This document shows positions 19,074 to 27,849 of a DNA stretch of 64,000 bases, one piece after another (positions within the stretch are counted from its first letter, which is position 1; each line of letters begins with the position of its first letter). The notes beneath the pieces were generated by a model that worked only from the letters and a program-made list of their open reading frames with translations, did not search any database and had not been told where the DNA came from. The DNA lies in NCBI RefSeq assembly GCF_000426865.1, contig NZ_AUGE01000001.1:434001-498000 (forward strand), given 5' to 3'. A program made the position numbers and the translations under genes. The DNA comes from Citrifermentans bremense R1. GTDB taxonomy: Bacteria > Desulfobacterota > Desulfuromonadia > Geobacterales > Geobacteraceae.

Positions 19074-19811
19074 ATGGATGAAGTATTAGCGCCGCTTGAC
19101 GAAGCGGCCCAGCCGATAAAGCCCAACAAGCAGTTCATCACCGGACTTGCGGTGTCTTTGGCACTGCACCTTTTCTGCGCCGTCATCCTCATCGGCCTTC
19201 CCGGCGGGGGCGAACCGCCGCGGCCGCCGGTCACCTACGTCGACCTCAACTCCATTCCCACTCCTCGCCCCGCGGCTCCGGCTATACAGCCTGCCGCTTC
19301 CGAACCGGAACTTCCCGAGCCCGATCCCGCCAAGGCCGAGCCGATACCGGTCCCCGAGACCCCGCCCGCACCGCCGCAGCAGGTCGAAAAGCAGCAGACC
19401 GCGGCCCAGCCTGCCCCCCCGCAACCGGCGCCCGCCGAAGAGAGGTCCGCGACCACCTTCGGGATGGGGCTCACCAAGGGGTACTTCAAGAGCCTGAGCG
19501 ACGGCGACACCCTCCGCCCCGATGTGAAGGCTTACTACCTGGAAATCTTGCAGGGAGTGAATAACAAGTGGTGGCTGGAGCAGAAGGACCAGAAGGTGAG
19601 AACCATCGTGGTCAACATAAGCGTGGCGAGAAACGGCGAAATCGTGGGGAGCTTCATCCTGCAGAGTTCGGGGAACATCGTCTACGACCGGATGGTGCAA
19701 AAGACCCTGGAGAGTTCGGGTCCCTTGCCGCCGCTTCCTGCCAGCTTCCAGGGCGACGTCTTCAACGCCCCCATCCGCTTGGTCCCACCGCTGAACCTGA
19801 TGGCCTGGTAG
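19074..19811 (+). CDS. TonB-like energy transducer protein
   Basis: A 245-residue inner-membrane-anchored protein. One transmembrane helix (FITGLAVSLALHLFCAVILIGL, about 22-43) is followed by a Pro/Ala/Glu-rich periplasmic linker (about 50-125) and a C-terminal TonB/TolA-like domain (YYLEILQGVNNKWWLEQ, VVNISVARNGEIVGSFILQSSGNIVYDRMVQKTLESSGPLPPLP). This is the standard layout for coupling proton-motive force to outer membrane receptors. No exbB, exbD or receptor is adjacent, so partners are unknown. A TolA-like role is the alternative. ATG at 19074; the binding site (GAAGGA) is distant. It converges on the TPR gene with a 6-base gap. Confidence 0.8.
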   Translation: MDEVLAPLDEAAQPIKPNKQFITGLAVSLALHLFCAVILIGLPGGGEPPRPPVTYVDLNSIPTPRPAAPAIQPAASEPELPEPDPAKAEPIPVPETPPAPPQQVEKQQTAAQPAPPQPAPAEERSATTFGMGLTKGYFKSLSDGDTLRPDVKAYYLEILQGVNNKWWLEQKDQKVRTIVVNISVARNGEIVGSFILQSSGNIVYDRMVQKTLESSGPLPPLPASFQGDVFNAPIRLVPPLNLMAW

Positions 19812-19817
19812 CGGACG

Positions 19818-21701
19818 CTACCCTTCTTCCAGTTCCAGTTCGATAATGTCCAGTCGCTCCTCGCCGGAAAGAGCGGAGAGCCTCCGGGAGGCGTCATGGT
19901 ACCCGGGGTTGGCGCGAACGACCTCCCGGTACAGCTCTATCGCCTCGTCCGGCGTGCCCGAATCCTCCAGCAGCACGGCCAGCTCATAGGCGATGCAGAC
20001 CCGCTCCGGCTGGGAGATCACCTCCAGGGACAGGCCTCGGCGCAGCAGGTCCTCGGCCCGGTCCGCCTCCCCCTTCTCGCGGTAGCAGATGGCCTGCAGC
20101 GTGAGGCAGTCCAGCCGCCGGTGAGGGTTGCGCGCAGCGGTGTCGAACTCCTTGATGGCGCCGCCGTACATCCCCATCTCTTTATAGCCGATCCCCAGAT
20201 CGTAGTGCGACTCCAACTCCTCGATGTCCAACTCCGTCTCGGGGGCATCCCCGCTCTCCGGATAGATCTCCTCCCACCCGCGCAACCGCTGCGAGCGGGC
20301 GGGCGCCGACGCGTCCATCCGAGCGGGCTCTTCGTCCTGCGGCGCCTCCGTCGGGGCCTCCCAATCCTGCACCTCCAAAAGCTCCGGCGCTTGCACTTGG
20401 GGCAGTTCCTCCGCTTCCGCAAGTTGCTCCGGTTCAGGGAGATCTTCCAGTTCCGGCAGGTCTTCCGCCGCGGAAAGCTCATCCGATTCCGGATGTTCTT
20501 CCCAGGGGAGGTCCGCGCCCGATTCCTGAGGCAGGCTCAGCTCCAACGCCGCAGCGTCGACATCCAGCTCGACAACTGGGGCCGCCTCCTGGTCCAGCGG
20601 CTCCTCTTCCAGCGACTGCACCACTTCGTCGAAGTCGAGTTCCAGGGAAAAATCGAGCTGCAGGTCGATCCCGTCCTGTGCCAGGGGCTGCAAGGGAGGC
20701 TGCGTCGCTTCAACAACGGGAACGGGTGGCACCGGGGATGCTGCCTGGGAAACGGAAGACGCCTCGGGGGCGCTCTCCAGCGGCAGGTCGTCGTCCAGGT
20801 CGAGTTCTATCTCCTCTTCCCATGAGGCAAGCGCAGGAGCTTCGTCGGGAGCGGCGGTGGCGACAGCCGGCTCCGGTTCCCAGGAGCCGACGGGGGGTGC
20901 CGGTTCCGCAGCTACTGCCGGCACGGGTGGATCTAGAGGATCGGGGAGTTCTTCGCCGGCATCCCCTTCCCCCTCGCTCTCCCAGGGCGCCGGGACGTCA
21001 GCGTCCACGCCGGGAATATCGTCGCAGGAATCGAACACTTCCAAGGCGCCCGGCGTCGCGGCATCCATTTGCAGTGGGGCAGCGTCGGAAGATTCCCTCG
21101 GCTTGTCGGGGAAAAGCTGCTGCAGGCGGAAGGCGACCACGTCCGCATCCGCTGAGTGACCGCGTGCGCGCAGCGATGCCGCCAGCTGCCCAAGGGCCGA
21201 ATAGGAGTCGTCCTTGGCACCGGTAGCAAAGAGGAGTTCGGCATGTTTGAGGCGGGTGGCGCAGTGCTCGGCATCCACGCCCAGCATCTGTTCCACGACC
21301 TTGAGCGCCTCTTTGAGGGCGCCTTCTTTTTCGAACTGGGCCGCCACCCGGCCGTACTCGGCCAGCGCGTTGCCGGTCAGCCCCTGTTGGTGGTTCAGGG
21401 AAGCGACGGTGAGCGCTACCGCGGTGTTGCCCGGCGAAAGACGCTGTATCTGCTTATAGATGGCGATTGCCTTGAGGAAGTAGGAGTTTTCAGCGTAGTG
21501 CTTGCCGATAAACTCATACTCCTGAATCGCCTCTTCCTTGCGGCGGTCCCGCACCAGGAGTTCGGCCAGCCTTTGACGGTAACGGACGTCGGAGGGATCC
21601 AGGGCCACCACTTGCTGGTAATCCTTGATCGCCTTGTCGATCTGCCCTTTAAGGACGAAGCGTTGGGCGCTCTCCAGAATTTTTTCTTTTTTCGTAGCCA
21701 C
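19818..21701 (-). CDS. tetratricopeptide repeat protein with long acidic linker
   Basis: A 627-residue soluble protein. TPR-like units fill about residues 1-185 (GQIDKAIKDYQQVVALDPSDVRYRQRLAELLV, KAIAIYKQIQRLSPGN). A strongly acidic Pro/Glu-rich low-complexity region spans about 200-480. TPR units return at the C-terminus (LGIGYKEMGMYGGAIKEFDTAA, ICYREKGEADRAEDLLRRGL, LEDSGTPDEAIELYREVVRANPGY). Start is GTG at 21701 with GAGG upstream. No signal peptide. Probably a scaffold or adaptor; Geobacter and myxobacteria have similar proteins of unknown partner. Confidence 0.85.
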   Translation of the reverse strand: MATKKEKILESAQRFVLKGQIDKAIKDYQQVVALDPSDVRYRQRLAELLVRDRRKEEAIQEYEFIGKHYAENSYFLKAIAIYKQIQRLSPGNTAVALTVASLNHQQGLTGNALAEYGRVAAQFEKEGALKEALKVVEQMLGVDAEHCATRLKHAELLFATGAKDDSYSALGQLAASLRARGHSADADVVAFRLQQLFPDKPRESSDAAPLQMDAATPGALEVFDSCDDIPGVDADVPAPWESEGEGDAGEELPDPLDPPVPAVAAEPAPPVGSWEPEPAVATAAPDEAPALASWEEEIELDLDDDLPLESAPEASSVSQAASPVPPVPVVEATQPPLQPLAQDGIDLQLDFSLELDFDEVVQSLEEEPLDQEAAPVVELDVDAAALELSLPQESGADLPWEEHPESDELSAAEDLPELEDLPEPEQLAEAEELPQVQAPELLEVQDWEAPTEAPQDEEPARMDASAPARSQRLRGWEEIYPESGDAPETELDIEELESHYDLGIGYKEMGMYGGAIKEFDTAARNPHRRLDCLTLQAICYREKGEADRAEDLLRRGLSLEVISQPERVCIAYELAVLLEDSGTPDEAIELYREVVRANPGYHDASRRLSALSGEERLDIIELELEEG

Positions 21702-21762
21702 TTATAGCCTCATTAGACCAAAAAATCCGAGCTTCTAAAACTAAAGCAAACGGCGTCCGGTG

Positions 21763-23661
21763 TCAAGGACCATGCTGACGCAGTTCCCGGACTATTTCCT
21801 TCAATCTCGCCAGCTCTTCCTTTCGCAGCGGCCGGTCCCGGTAGACGGCGCCGCCGTACACGGCTGCGAACTCGCGGATCAGGGGGTCGTCCAGGCGCGC
21901 CGACAGCTCGAAGAGCCCTTGCTTCCCGCTTGCGTCCCCCGGGTAGCGCTTGCGAGCGGCCCGCAGCATCTTCCTCAGCACCCTCTCTTCCTGGCTTGCC
22001 GGCCTCTTCTTGAGCCACAAGCCAAGCGCCGCCAGCGGCAGCATGAGCAACAACAACGCCAGCGAGCCGCGCAGGAAGCCCGCGGGGAGACGCAGGTCGC
22101 GCGCCTTGCTCCCGGCCCGCCTCACCAGCGCGATCTGCTTGTCGAGGTCGTAACTTACCACCGCCTTGTCCCAGTAGAAGCTGACGGCATCGAAGTACAT
22201 CGAGATTCCCCTGGCGGAGGCGGCGCGCCTTGCCGACCCGAGCGCCCAGGCGCTGGGATCCACCGTCTGCCACCCTACCCCCTCGAGGTACGCCTCGACC
22301 CAGACGTGCGCCATGTCCTCGGTCACCAGGTAGTACCCCCCCATGTCGTTGTAGGTGCCGCCGCGGTACCCCCCGACCAGCCTGGACGGGATGCCGGCCA
22401 TTCTCAGCAGCGTGGCATAGGAGGAGGCGAAGTATTCGCAGTTGCCCCTCCTTTTGTCGAAGAGGAACGAGTCCAGCGGCTGGGGGCCGACCGGGAGCTC
22501 GGTGTTGGCGTAGGTGATCCTCTGGTTGCGGAAGAATGCTTCCAAAAGCCGCATCCGCTCCGGGGGACCGAGGCCGGCGCGGGCGAGTTCCCGCCCCTTG
22601 GCCAGGATGCGCTCGGGGAGCGTCGCGGGAAGCTGCAGGTAAAAATCGCGGTCTATCCCCCCCTTCACCTCCAGGGGTGTGCCGAGGACCGAGGTCGCTA
22701 CGTACTTCACCTTCCTGTCCAGCGGCCGCCGGGAAGTGAAGACGGCGTCGTTGGCCTCGTCGTGGCGCAGCCCCGAGATGCTGCGGGGGGTATTCAGGGC
22801 GAGGAGGTAGGAGCTCTGCGAACGCTCCGGGTAGATCTCCTGGAGCACCGCGCCGCCTTTTTGGACCGGTGGCAGTTCCTCGGGGACCGGAAGCCTCACC
22901 CACGAATCGCCGCGGAACCCGTTCAGCACGACCCCGCGCCAGTAAAGCTTGTCTTCCGGGAGCCTGCCGGTTATGGCCCTGAGCACCGCCCCTTTCACCT
23001 CGGTGACGCTGGCCGCGTCCCCAGGCTGGACGCGGTCGGATAGCCCGGTCTTCTTCCCTGCCGTCGCATCCAGGAAATGCCACAGGGGGTACTGCGTCCT
23101 CGGCAGGAGCACGAAGAGCACGAGCAGGATGGGGAGCGAAGCCACGGGCATAAGCACCGAGACGGCAAGCACCTTCTTCCCCTGGTCAGGGGCAAGGACG
23201 ATGGCGGGGTCGTGGGCATGGAAGGTGAGCAGCACCAGCGAAACTGCCATGAGGAGCAAAAGCAGCAGCAGGTAAAGCAGGAAGATCGCGGAAATCTCGT
23301 AAAGCGACGAGGCGGCCAGGCAAAAGAGCGACAGCGCGAAGGCCTGCAGGTAATGCCTGCCGCTTCTCTCGCCCAAGAGCCTCACCGCCAGAAAGAGCAC
23401 CAGGAGGTCCCCGGTAACAGGTACCAGGCGGTTCAAGCTGAAGCCGACGGCGTAGTAGAGAAAGAGCGCGATGGAGAGGGGGGTGAGCAGGCGCGCCGGC
23501 AGGGCGCGGCCGGTACGCTGCAGGTAAAACGCCCCCAGGAGCGAGACCGGGAAGAAGTAGCGGGGGAGCGGGTCCAGGTACGGCTGCAGCGGGAGGTACC
23601 CGAGGAGCGCTATGCACCCGGCAAGAAGGTTCAGCAGCTTTTCAATCTTTAGCTTCGCCAT
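21763..23661 (-). CDS. TgpA-type transglutaminase-like membrane protein
   Basis: About 632 residues. The first 200 residues hold about six hydrophobic helices (DUF3488-like). A periplasmic transglutaminase core follows with the Cys-His-Asp triad in RRGNCEYFASSYATLLRMAGIPSRLVGGYRGG, DMAHVWVEAYLEGVGWQTVDPSAW; then another membrane helix (GSLALLLLMLPLAALGLWL) and a short cytoplasmic C-terminus. It is last in the moxR-DUF58-tgpA operon, a widely conserved set of unknown physiological role. I chose ATG at 23661, which overlaps the DUF58 gene by 20 bases; a TTG three codons earlier is too close to the binding site. Confidence 0.88.
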   Translation of the reverse strand: MAKLKIEKLLNLLAGCIALLGYLPLQPYLDPLPRYFFPVSLLGAFYLQRTGRALPARLLTPLSIALFLYYAVGFSLNRLVPVTGDLLVLFLAVRLLGERSGRHYLQAFALSLFCLAASSLYEISAIFLLYLLLLLLLMAVSLVLLTFHAHDPAIVLAPDQGKKVLAVSVLMPVASLPILLVLFVLLPRTQYPLWHFLDATAGKKTGLSDRVQPGDAASVTEVKGAVLRAITGRLPEDKLYWRGVVLNGFRGDSWVRLPVPEELPPVQKGGAVLQEIYPERSQSSYLLALNTPRSISGLRHDEANDAVFTSRRPLDRKVKYVATSVLGTPLEVKGGIDRDFYLQLPATLPERILAKGRELARAGLGPPERMRLLEAFFRNQRITYANTELPVGPQPLDSFLFDKRRGNCEYFASSYATLLRMAGIPSRLVGGYRGGTYNDMGGYYLVTEDMAHVWVEAYLEGVGWQTVDPSAWALGSARRAASARGISMYFDAVSFYWDKAVVSYDLDKQIALVRRAGSKARDLRLPAGFLRGSLALLLLMLPLAALGLWLKKRPASQEERVLRKMLRAARKRYPGDASGKQGLFELSARLDDPLIREFAAVYGGAVYRDRPLRKEELARLKEIVRELRQHGP

Positions 23662-24517
23662 AAAGGGCAAGTTCTCCCAGAAGTTTGAGCCGGTGCCCGC
23701 GGGTCGGCGCCGCCGGGGCGATCACCTTCTCGCCCAGCTTGAGCCCTACCTGGCGCCCCCCCTTCACCAGGCGGTTCACCAGAAAACAGCAGCCGCAAAG
23801 CCGCTGCTCCAGGTCACGGCCGGGGATGCGCTCCAGGTCCAGGGTAAGCGGCTCCCCCGCCGTCGACGAAAGCTCCTTCACCTTGAAGACAACGTGCTTG
23901 GCGGAGAGGCGCCAGTGGATCAGCTTGAGCGGCTCCCCTCCCCGGTAATCGGAGATCTTGGCGAGTTCCCCTTCGTAGCCGGGGGCGGCGGCCGCAACCG
24001 CCTCCCCGGTATCCGGCTTGCCACCCTGCAGCGCAAGCCCGAGAGGTCGCGGCGCGGGAAAGACGATGAAGGTCGCGGGAAGGTCGATCCGGCTGTAGCG
24101 GATGAAGAAATTCACGGGGAAACGGGAGCTGATCACCGCGCTGGGAAGGCTGCTGCTGCCGCGGGAGGAAAAGGTGAGGAAAAGCGATGCCGACTCAGGC
24201 CGGCGCGGCGGGAGCATGAGAAACCAGACGAAGCCGGACGAGACCCCGACGTCGATGAGAAAGGAGGGAAGGAGTTTCTTGCGGTTCTCCAGGTGCACAG
24301 CCAAAGGCGTCGTGGTGCCGGCGTAGACTTCGTCGGGAAGCTGGACCCGGGCGGAGAGCCCCCGGAGGTTCAGCCAACCAAGGACACCGGTCACCGCCAT
24401 GAACCCCAGCATGGCGGCCACGATGAGAAAGAGCAGGTTGTTCCCGGTATTGACTGCGGAGACGCCCAAAAGCAGCGTGGCGGCGATGTACAGCCCTCCC
24501 CCTTTGGTGAGCTTTAT
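23642..24517 (-). CDS. DUF58 domain membrane protein (start codon uncertain)
   Basis: About 291 residues if read from 24517. It begins with two hydrophobic helices (GGGLYIAATLLLGVSAVNTGNNLLFLIVAAMLGFMAVTG..., positions broken by NTGNN typical of the family) and ends with the DUF58 core (YEGELAKISDYRGGEPLKLIHWRLSAKH). The only canonical start is a TTG at 24469, which would delete half of the first helix. The open frame continues upstream without ATG, GTG or TTG. Candidates are ATA at 24517, which overlaps the moxR stop as ATAA, and ATT at 24556, which has AAGGAG six bases before it. Middle gene of the moxR operon. Confidence 0.8.
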   Translation of the reverse strand: MKLTKGGGLYIAATLLLGVSAVNTGNNLLFLIVAAMLGFMAVTGVLGWLNLRGLSARVQLPDEVYAGTTTPLAVHLENRKKLLPSFLIDVGVSSGFVWFLMLPPRRPESASLFLTFSSRGSSSLPSAVISSRFPVNFFIRYSRIDLPATFIVFPAPRPLGLALQGGKPDTGEAVAAAAPGYEGELAKISDYRGGEPLKLIHWRLSAKHVVFKVKELSSTAGEPLTLDLERIPGRDLEQRLCGCCFLVNRLVKGGRQVGLKLGEKVIAPAAPTRGHRLKLLGELALYGEAKD

Positions 24518-25458
24518 GTGAGGGGGAGCGGTATCTCTTTTAGGATCGCGTTTAATATCTGCTCCTTGTCCACCCCTTCGTGCTCCGGGCGGAAAATGAG
24601 GCGGTGCGGGCAGACCGCGTGCGCCACATCCCGTACATCCTCCGGCGCTACGAAGTCCCGTCCGTTCAGGTACGCCGCGGCCTTGGCGGCGTCGACCATC
24701 CCGATGCCGCCGCGGGTGGAGAGCCCGGCCTGGATCAGGGGATGGTTACGGGTGGCCTTGATGATGGCGTAGACGTAGTCGGTCACCTTCTCCCCCACGT
24801 AGACATCTTTCTTCACCGACCCGATCGCCTCGACCAGCTCCTCGTGCGTCACCAGGGAAGGGATGTGGAGGATTTCGTCCCTGATGCTCCCCTGCCTCAG
24901 GATCCCCTTCTCGATCTCCTCGGGGGGGTAGCCTATGCCGGTCTTGATCAGGAAGCGGTCCATCTGCGATTCGGGAAGCGGATAGGTGCCGACCTGCTCC
25001 ACCGGGTTCTGGGTGGCCAAGACCAGGAACGGTTCCGGGAGCCGGTAGGTGACACCTTCCACCGTCACCCGCCGCTCCTCCATCGCCTCCAAAAGCGCGC
25101 TCTGCGTCTTCGGCATGGCGCGGTTGATCTCGTCCACCAGCACTATGTTGTTGAAGACCGGGCCCTTGATGAAATTGAAACGGCCGGTTTCCCTGTCGAA
25201 GACGGAGAGCCCGGTGATGTCCGAGGGAAGGAGGTCGCTCGTGCACTGCACCCGGCCGAAGGAGAGCCCCAGCGCGCCGGCGAAGGCTAGCGCCATGGTG
25301 GTCTTCCCGAGCCCCGGGATATCCTCCAGAAGGACGTGCCCGCCGGTCAGAAGCGCCATGAGGCTCAGCCGCAAGGCCCGCACCTTCCCCTTCAGGTGCT
25401 GGCGGGAAAGCTCCTCCAGCACGTTGTTCATCTCGTCAACCCTTGGAAGTCGGCTCAA
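24514..25458 (-). CDS. MoxR-family AAA+ ATPase
   Basis: A 314-residue chaperone-like ATPase. Walker A LLEDIPGLGKTTMA (about 42-55), Walker B NNIVLVDEINRAMPKTQSALLEAMEE, sensor 1 VLATQNPVEQVGTYPLPESQMDRFL, and the C-terminal lid (STRGGIGMVDAAKAAAYLNGRDFVAPEDV). Start is TTG at 25458, with GGAGGTAAAGGA directly upstream; an ATG nine codons in (MNNVLEEL) is possible. It heads the moxR-DUF58-tgpA operon. MoxR proteins assist maturation of complexes, often with DUF58/VWA partners; the client here is unknown. Confidence 0.93.
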   Translation of the reverse strand: MSRLPRVDEMNNVLEELSRQHLKGKVRALRLSLMALLTGGHVLLEDIPGLGKTTMALAFAGALGLSFGRVQCTSDLLPSDITGLSVFDRETGRFNFIKGPVFNNIVLVDEINRAMPKTQSALLEAMEERRVTVEGVTYRLPEPFLVLATQNPVEQVGTYPLPESQMDRFLIKTGIGYPPEEIEKGILRQGSIRDEILHIPSLVTHEELVEAIGSVKKDVYVGEKVTDYVYAIIKATRNHPLIQAGLSTRGGIGMVDAAKAAAYLNGRDFVAPEDVRDVAHAVCPHRLIFRPEHEGVDKEQILNAILKEIPLPLT

Positions 25459-25579
25459 TCCTTTACCTCCCCGGCCAGTTGCCAGCCCTCATTATACCGA
25501 CAGCCCCGGAAAATAAACAGGGGCGCCAGACGACGCCCCCTTGACCTTACCCTGTTCTTTCGCCAGCCTCGATCCCCGG

Positions 25580-26335
25580 CTAGAGCTGCCCCATGAACTT
25601 GTGCGTCTGGGGGATGACCCGGACCTCGTTCAGGCCCGAGCAGAGTTCCTGGAGTTCCAGCATCCTCAGCGCGGGGAGCGCGACGGTGCCGCTTCCAAGC
25701 GTCATCGGCTGCAGGATGAGGGGGATGCCGGGGTTCACGGCCAGGATCATCTGGCAGGAACGTTCGATCTCCCAATCCTCGGTGCTCTGGTCGACGACGA
25801 TCTTCACGAAGACGCTGGTCTTCGACGCCGTTTCCAGGAAGGCGCGGTGCGCGTCCCAAAGATTCGCGCAGCCTGAGGTGGAGGGGAGCTTGAAATCCAT
25901 GCCGATGTAATCCAGGTGCGGCATGAGCGGTGCCAGCTGATCGGGAAGGGTCCCGTTGGTCTCCAGATAGACCGGAAGCAGCGTTCTCAGCACCGGGAGC
26001 CACTCTTTCAGCTCTTTCGCGTACAACAGCGGCTCTCCTCCGGTAACGCTGATGGAGTGGTGGATGCCGGGCCACCCCTCGGTCCAGCTCTCCAAAAGCG
26101 TGGCGATCCGCTCCAGGCCGACCGGGTTCGGCACCTTGAAGAAGTCCCGCCGCCCCGGGGTAAGTTCCAGCAGGCACTCCTTGGGCGTCTCGCTCATGCC
26201 GGGCGTATCGCAAAATGAGCAGTTCAGGTTGCAGCCGGCAAGCCTCAGGAATACCTGGCGCAGACCCACCAGGACCCCCTCGCCTTGGATCGAGGAAAAG
26301 CATTCCACCAAGGGGGCGCGAAGACCCTTACTCAT
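25580..26335 (-). CDS. queE: 7-carboxy-7-deazaguanine synthase
   Basis: Radical SAM enzyme that converts carboxy-tetrahydropterin to 7-carboxy-7-deazaguanine in queuosine/preQ0 synthesis. The 251-residue protein has the N-terminal ECFSSIQGEG motif, the [4Fe-4S] cluster motif CNLNCSFCDTP (Cys35, Cys39, Cys42, the CX3CX2C spacing), and the SAM-binding SVTGGEPLLY. The ATG at 26335 lies inside the queD stop region, an 8-base overlap, so the two are translationally coupled. queC and queF are not in the window. Confidence 0.93.
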   Translation of the reverse strand: MSKGLRAPLVECFSSIQGEGVLVGLRQVFLRLAGCNLNCSFCDTPGMSETPKECLLELTPGRRDFFKVPNPVGLERIATLLESWTEGWPGIHHSISVTGGEPLLYAKELKEWLPVLRTLLPVYLETNGTLPDQLAPLMPHLDYIGMDFKLPSTSGCANLWDAHRAFLETASKTSVFVKIVVDQSTEDWEIERSCQMILAVNPGIPLILQPMTLGSGTVALPALRMLELQELCSGLNEVRVIPQTHKFMGQL

Positions 26336-26696
26336 AGTAGCTCGCGGCCGCGAAATCCGACTCCCACACGGTGACCATCTCCACCTTCACCTTGTCGCTG
26401 CCAAGGATCTTGGTCAGCTCATGATAAAGGTAGCGCGCGATGTTCTCGGAAGAGGGAGAGACCTCCAAGAAGGGGGGGAGTTCGTTCAGGTACTTGTGGT
26501 CCAGGGTCTTCAAGAGGGTGTTGGTCTCCCGCTTGAGGATCTTGAAGTCGATGCCGAGCCCGGCCTTGTCCAGTTCGTTGGTCGTTACCGATACCTCGAC
26601 CTTCCAGTTGTGGCCGTGCAGGTTCTCGCAGTCCCCCTGGTAGTTGATCAGGTTGTGGGCTGCAGCGAAGGCAGTGTGAATGGTGAGACGAAACAT
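26328..26696 (-). CDS. queD: 6-carboxytetrahydropterin synthase
   Basis: Converts dihydroneopterin triphosphate to 6-carboxytetrahydropterin in the queuosine pathway. The 122-residue protein is the family's usual length. The zinc and catalytic motifs are AFAAAHNL, NLHGHNWKVEV, LDHKYLNELPPF and the C-terminal SSENIARYLYHEL. I chose ATG at 26696 with GGAGG six bases upstream; longer in-frame starts (26717, 26735) add residues with no family match. First gene of queD-queE. A conventional catalytic Cys is not obvious at the usual place; GDCENLHGH contains the nearest one. Confidence 0.9.
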   Translation of the reverse strand: MFRLTIHTAFAAAHNLINYQGDCENLHGHNWKVEVSVTTNELDKAGLGIDFKILKRETNTLLKTLDHKYLNELPPFLEVSPSSENIARYLYHELTKILGSDKVKVEMVTVWESDFAAASYYE

Positions 26697-26845
26697 GCCA
26701 CCCTCCGGGGTTTTCATTATTAACAGCCGGCCCAATATAGCATAAAAGACAGGCTAAGGTTAAGGTTAAGGTTGGGGTGTAGCGGATTTAATTGGACATG
26801 CGGGGGCTCGGGAGAGATCAACGCGGAGCTGATGCCTGACCGGTT

Positions 26846-27199
26846 TCAGATGTTTATGCTCTCACCCGGCTCAAGCCTTGGGGGCGCGGGGGTGGTGAAC
26901 GACGTGTAGGCGAGCACGAAGAAGAGGAAAACAAGGGAAAAAAGCAGCATGATGCCCGGCGCCAGGCGCGCCCTCGGGTGGGGGGCCTCGCTCTGCAAGA
27001 GCCCGATAGCGGCTACCAGCACTCCGAACCCGCCCAGGACGCCGGCGAGGAAAAAGCCGAAGAATACCAGCCGCGCCTCCCCGTCCAGCCCGAGCAGGAA
27101 AAATTGCCCCAGGCTGTCGTGGAAGAAGGTGGCGACCATGAGGGAGATGATGCTGGCGCAGATGGCCCTGATCCCGCTGCGGACGGTTTTTTTACGCAT
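26846..27199 (-). CDS. hypothetical membrane protein, 117 residues
   Basis: Not recognised. Three probable membrane helices are visible: AICASIISLMVATFF (about 12-26), ARLVFFGFFLAGVLGGFGVLVAAIGLL (about 42-68) and GIMLLFSLVFLFFVLAYTSF (about 82-101). The N-terminus is basic (MRKKTVRSGIR) and there is a Pro-rich C-terminal tail. No good Shine-Dalgarno precedes the ATG at 27199. It follows tsaC by 30 bases on the same strand and is probably cotranscribed. Confidence 0.7.
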   Translation of the reverse strand: MRKKTVRSGIRAICASIISLMVATFFHDSLGQFFLLGLDGEARLVFFGFFLAGVLGGFGVLVAAIGLLQSEAPHPRARLAPGIMLLFSLVFLFFVLAYTSFTTPAPPRLEPGESINI

Positions 27200-27229
27200 G
27201 GAGTGCTGACCTCGGTCCCGCTGGGCGCA

Positions 27230-27838
27230 TCATTCGCACCAGCTCACGTCCCCGACCCCTTTCCTGAGGAGTTCGGGAGAGTCGCCGATGAGGCTTACCA
27301 CGGAACTCACGTCGGCGGAGAGGTCGCCGCCGTCGACCACGAGATCAAGGAGTTTCCCGAGTTCGTGCTCGACCTGCCAGGGATTGCCGATGGGGTCTTC
27401 TCCGGATAGGTTGGCGCTGGTGGTGACGATGGGGTGGCCCAACTCCTTCACGATGGCAAGGCAGATGTTGTTGTCGGGCATGCGTATGCCGACCGTTCTC
27501 TGCTTGGTCGTGACCAGGTCCGGCACCACGCTGTTCGCCTCCAGGACGAAGGTGTACGGGCCAGGCAGCAGCCGGCGCAGCTGCTTGAAGGCGTAGTTGG
27601 AGACCCTGGCGTAGCGCGAGATCTCGGATATGTCCGAGCAGATGAAGGAAAAGGGTTTCTTGCGGTCGCGCTGTTTGACCTGGTAGATCCGCTCGATTCC
27701 CTTCTTGCTGAAGATGCTGCAGCCGATGCCGTAGGTGGTATCGGTGGGGTAGGCAACCACGCCTCCGTTTTTCAGGATCTCCACCACCTTGGCTACCAGC
27801 CGCGGCTGCGGATTGTCGGGATTTATTTCCAGGAGCAT
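27230..27838 (-). CDS. tsaC: L-threonylcarbamoyladenylate synthase (Sua5/YciO/YrdC family)
   Basis: Makes threonylcarbamoyl-AMP for the t6A37 modification of tRNA. The 202-residue single-domain protein carries NGGVVAYPTDTTYGIGCSIF, the KxR motif region RDRKKPFSFIC, LLPGPYTFVLEA, TVGIRMPDN and PIVTTSANLSGEDPIG. There is no C-terminal Sua5 domain, so it is the short form; YciO, a paralogue of less certain role, is the alternative because the sequence resembles E. coli YciO. The ATG at 27838 has a weak binding site and is preceded by a decayed aminopeptidase fragment. Confidence 0.85.
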   Translation of the reverse strand: MLLEINPDNPQPRLVAKVVEILKNGGVVAYPTDTTYGIGCSIFSKKGIERIYQVKQRDRKKPFSFICSDISEISRYARVSNYAFKQLRRLLPGPYTFVLEANSVVPDLVTTKQRTVGIRMPDNNICLAIVKELGHPIVTTSANLSGEDPIGNPWQVEHELGKLLDLVVDGGDLSADVSSVVSLIGDSPELLRKGVGDVSWCE

Positions 27839-27849
27839 GTCTAGTCACC

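Noticed and set aside
21713-23083. A long minus-strand frame overlapping the TgpA-like gene.
   Set aside because: Arg/Gly/Pro-rich frame-shifted shadow of the transglutaminase gene, whose own frame has clear domains.
26755-26772. Three copies of TAAGGT upstream of queD.
   Set aside because: Too few units and no sign of function; noted only as a minor simple repeat.
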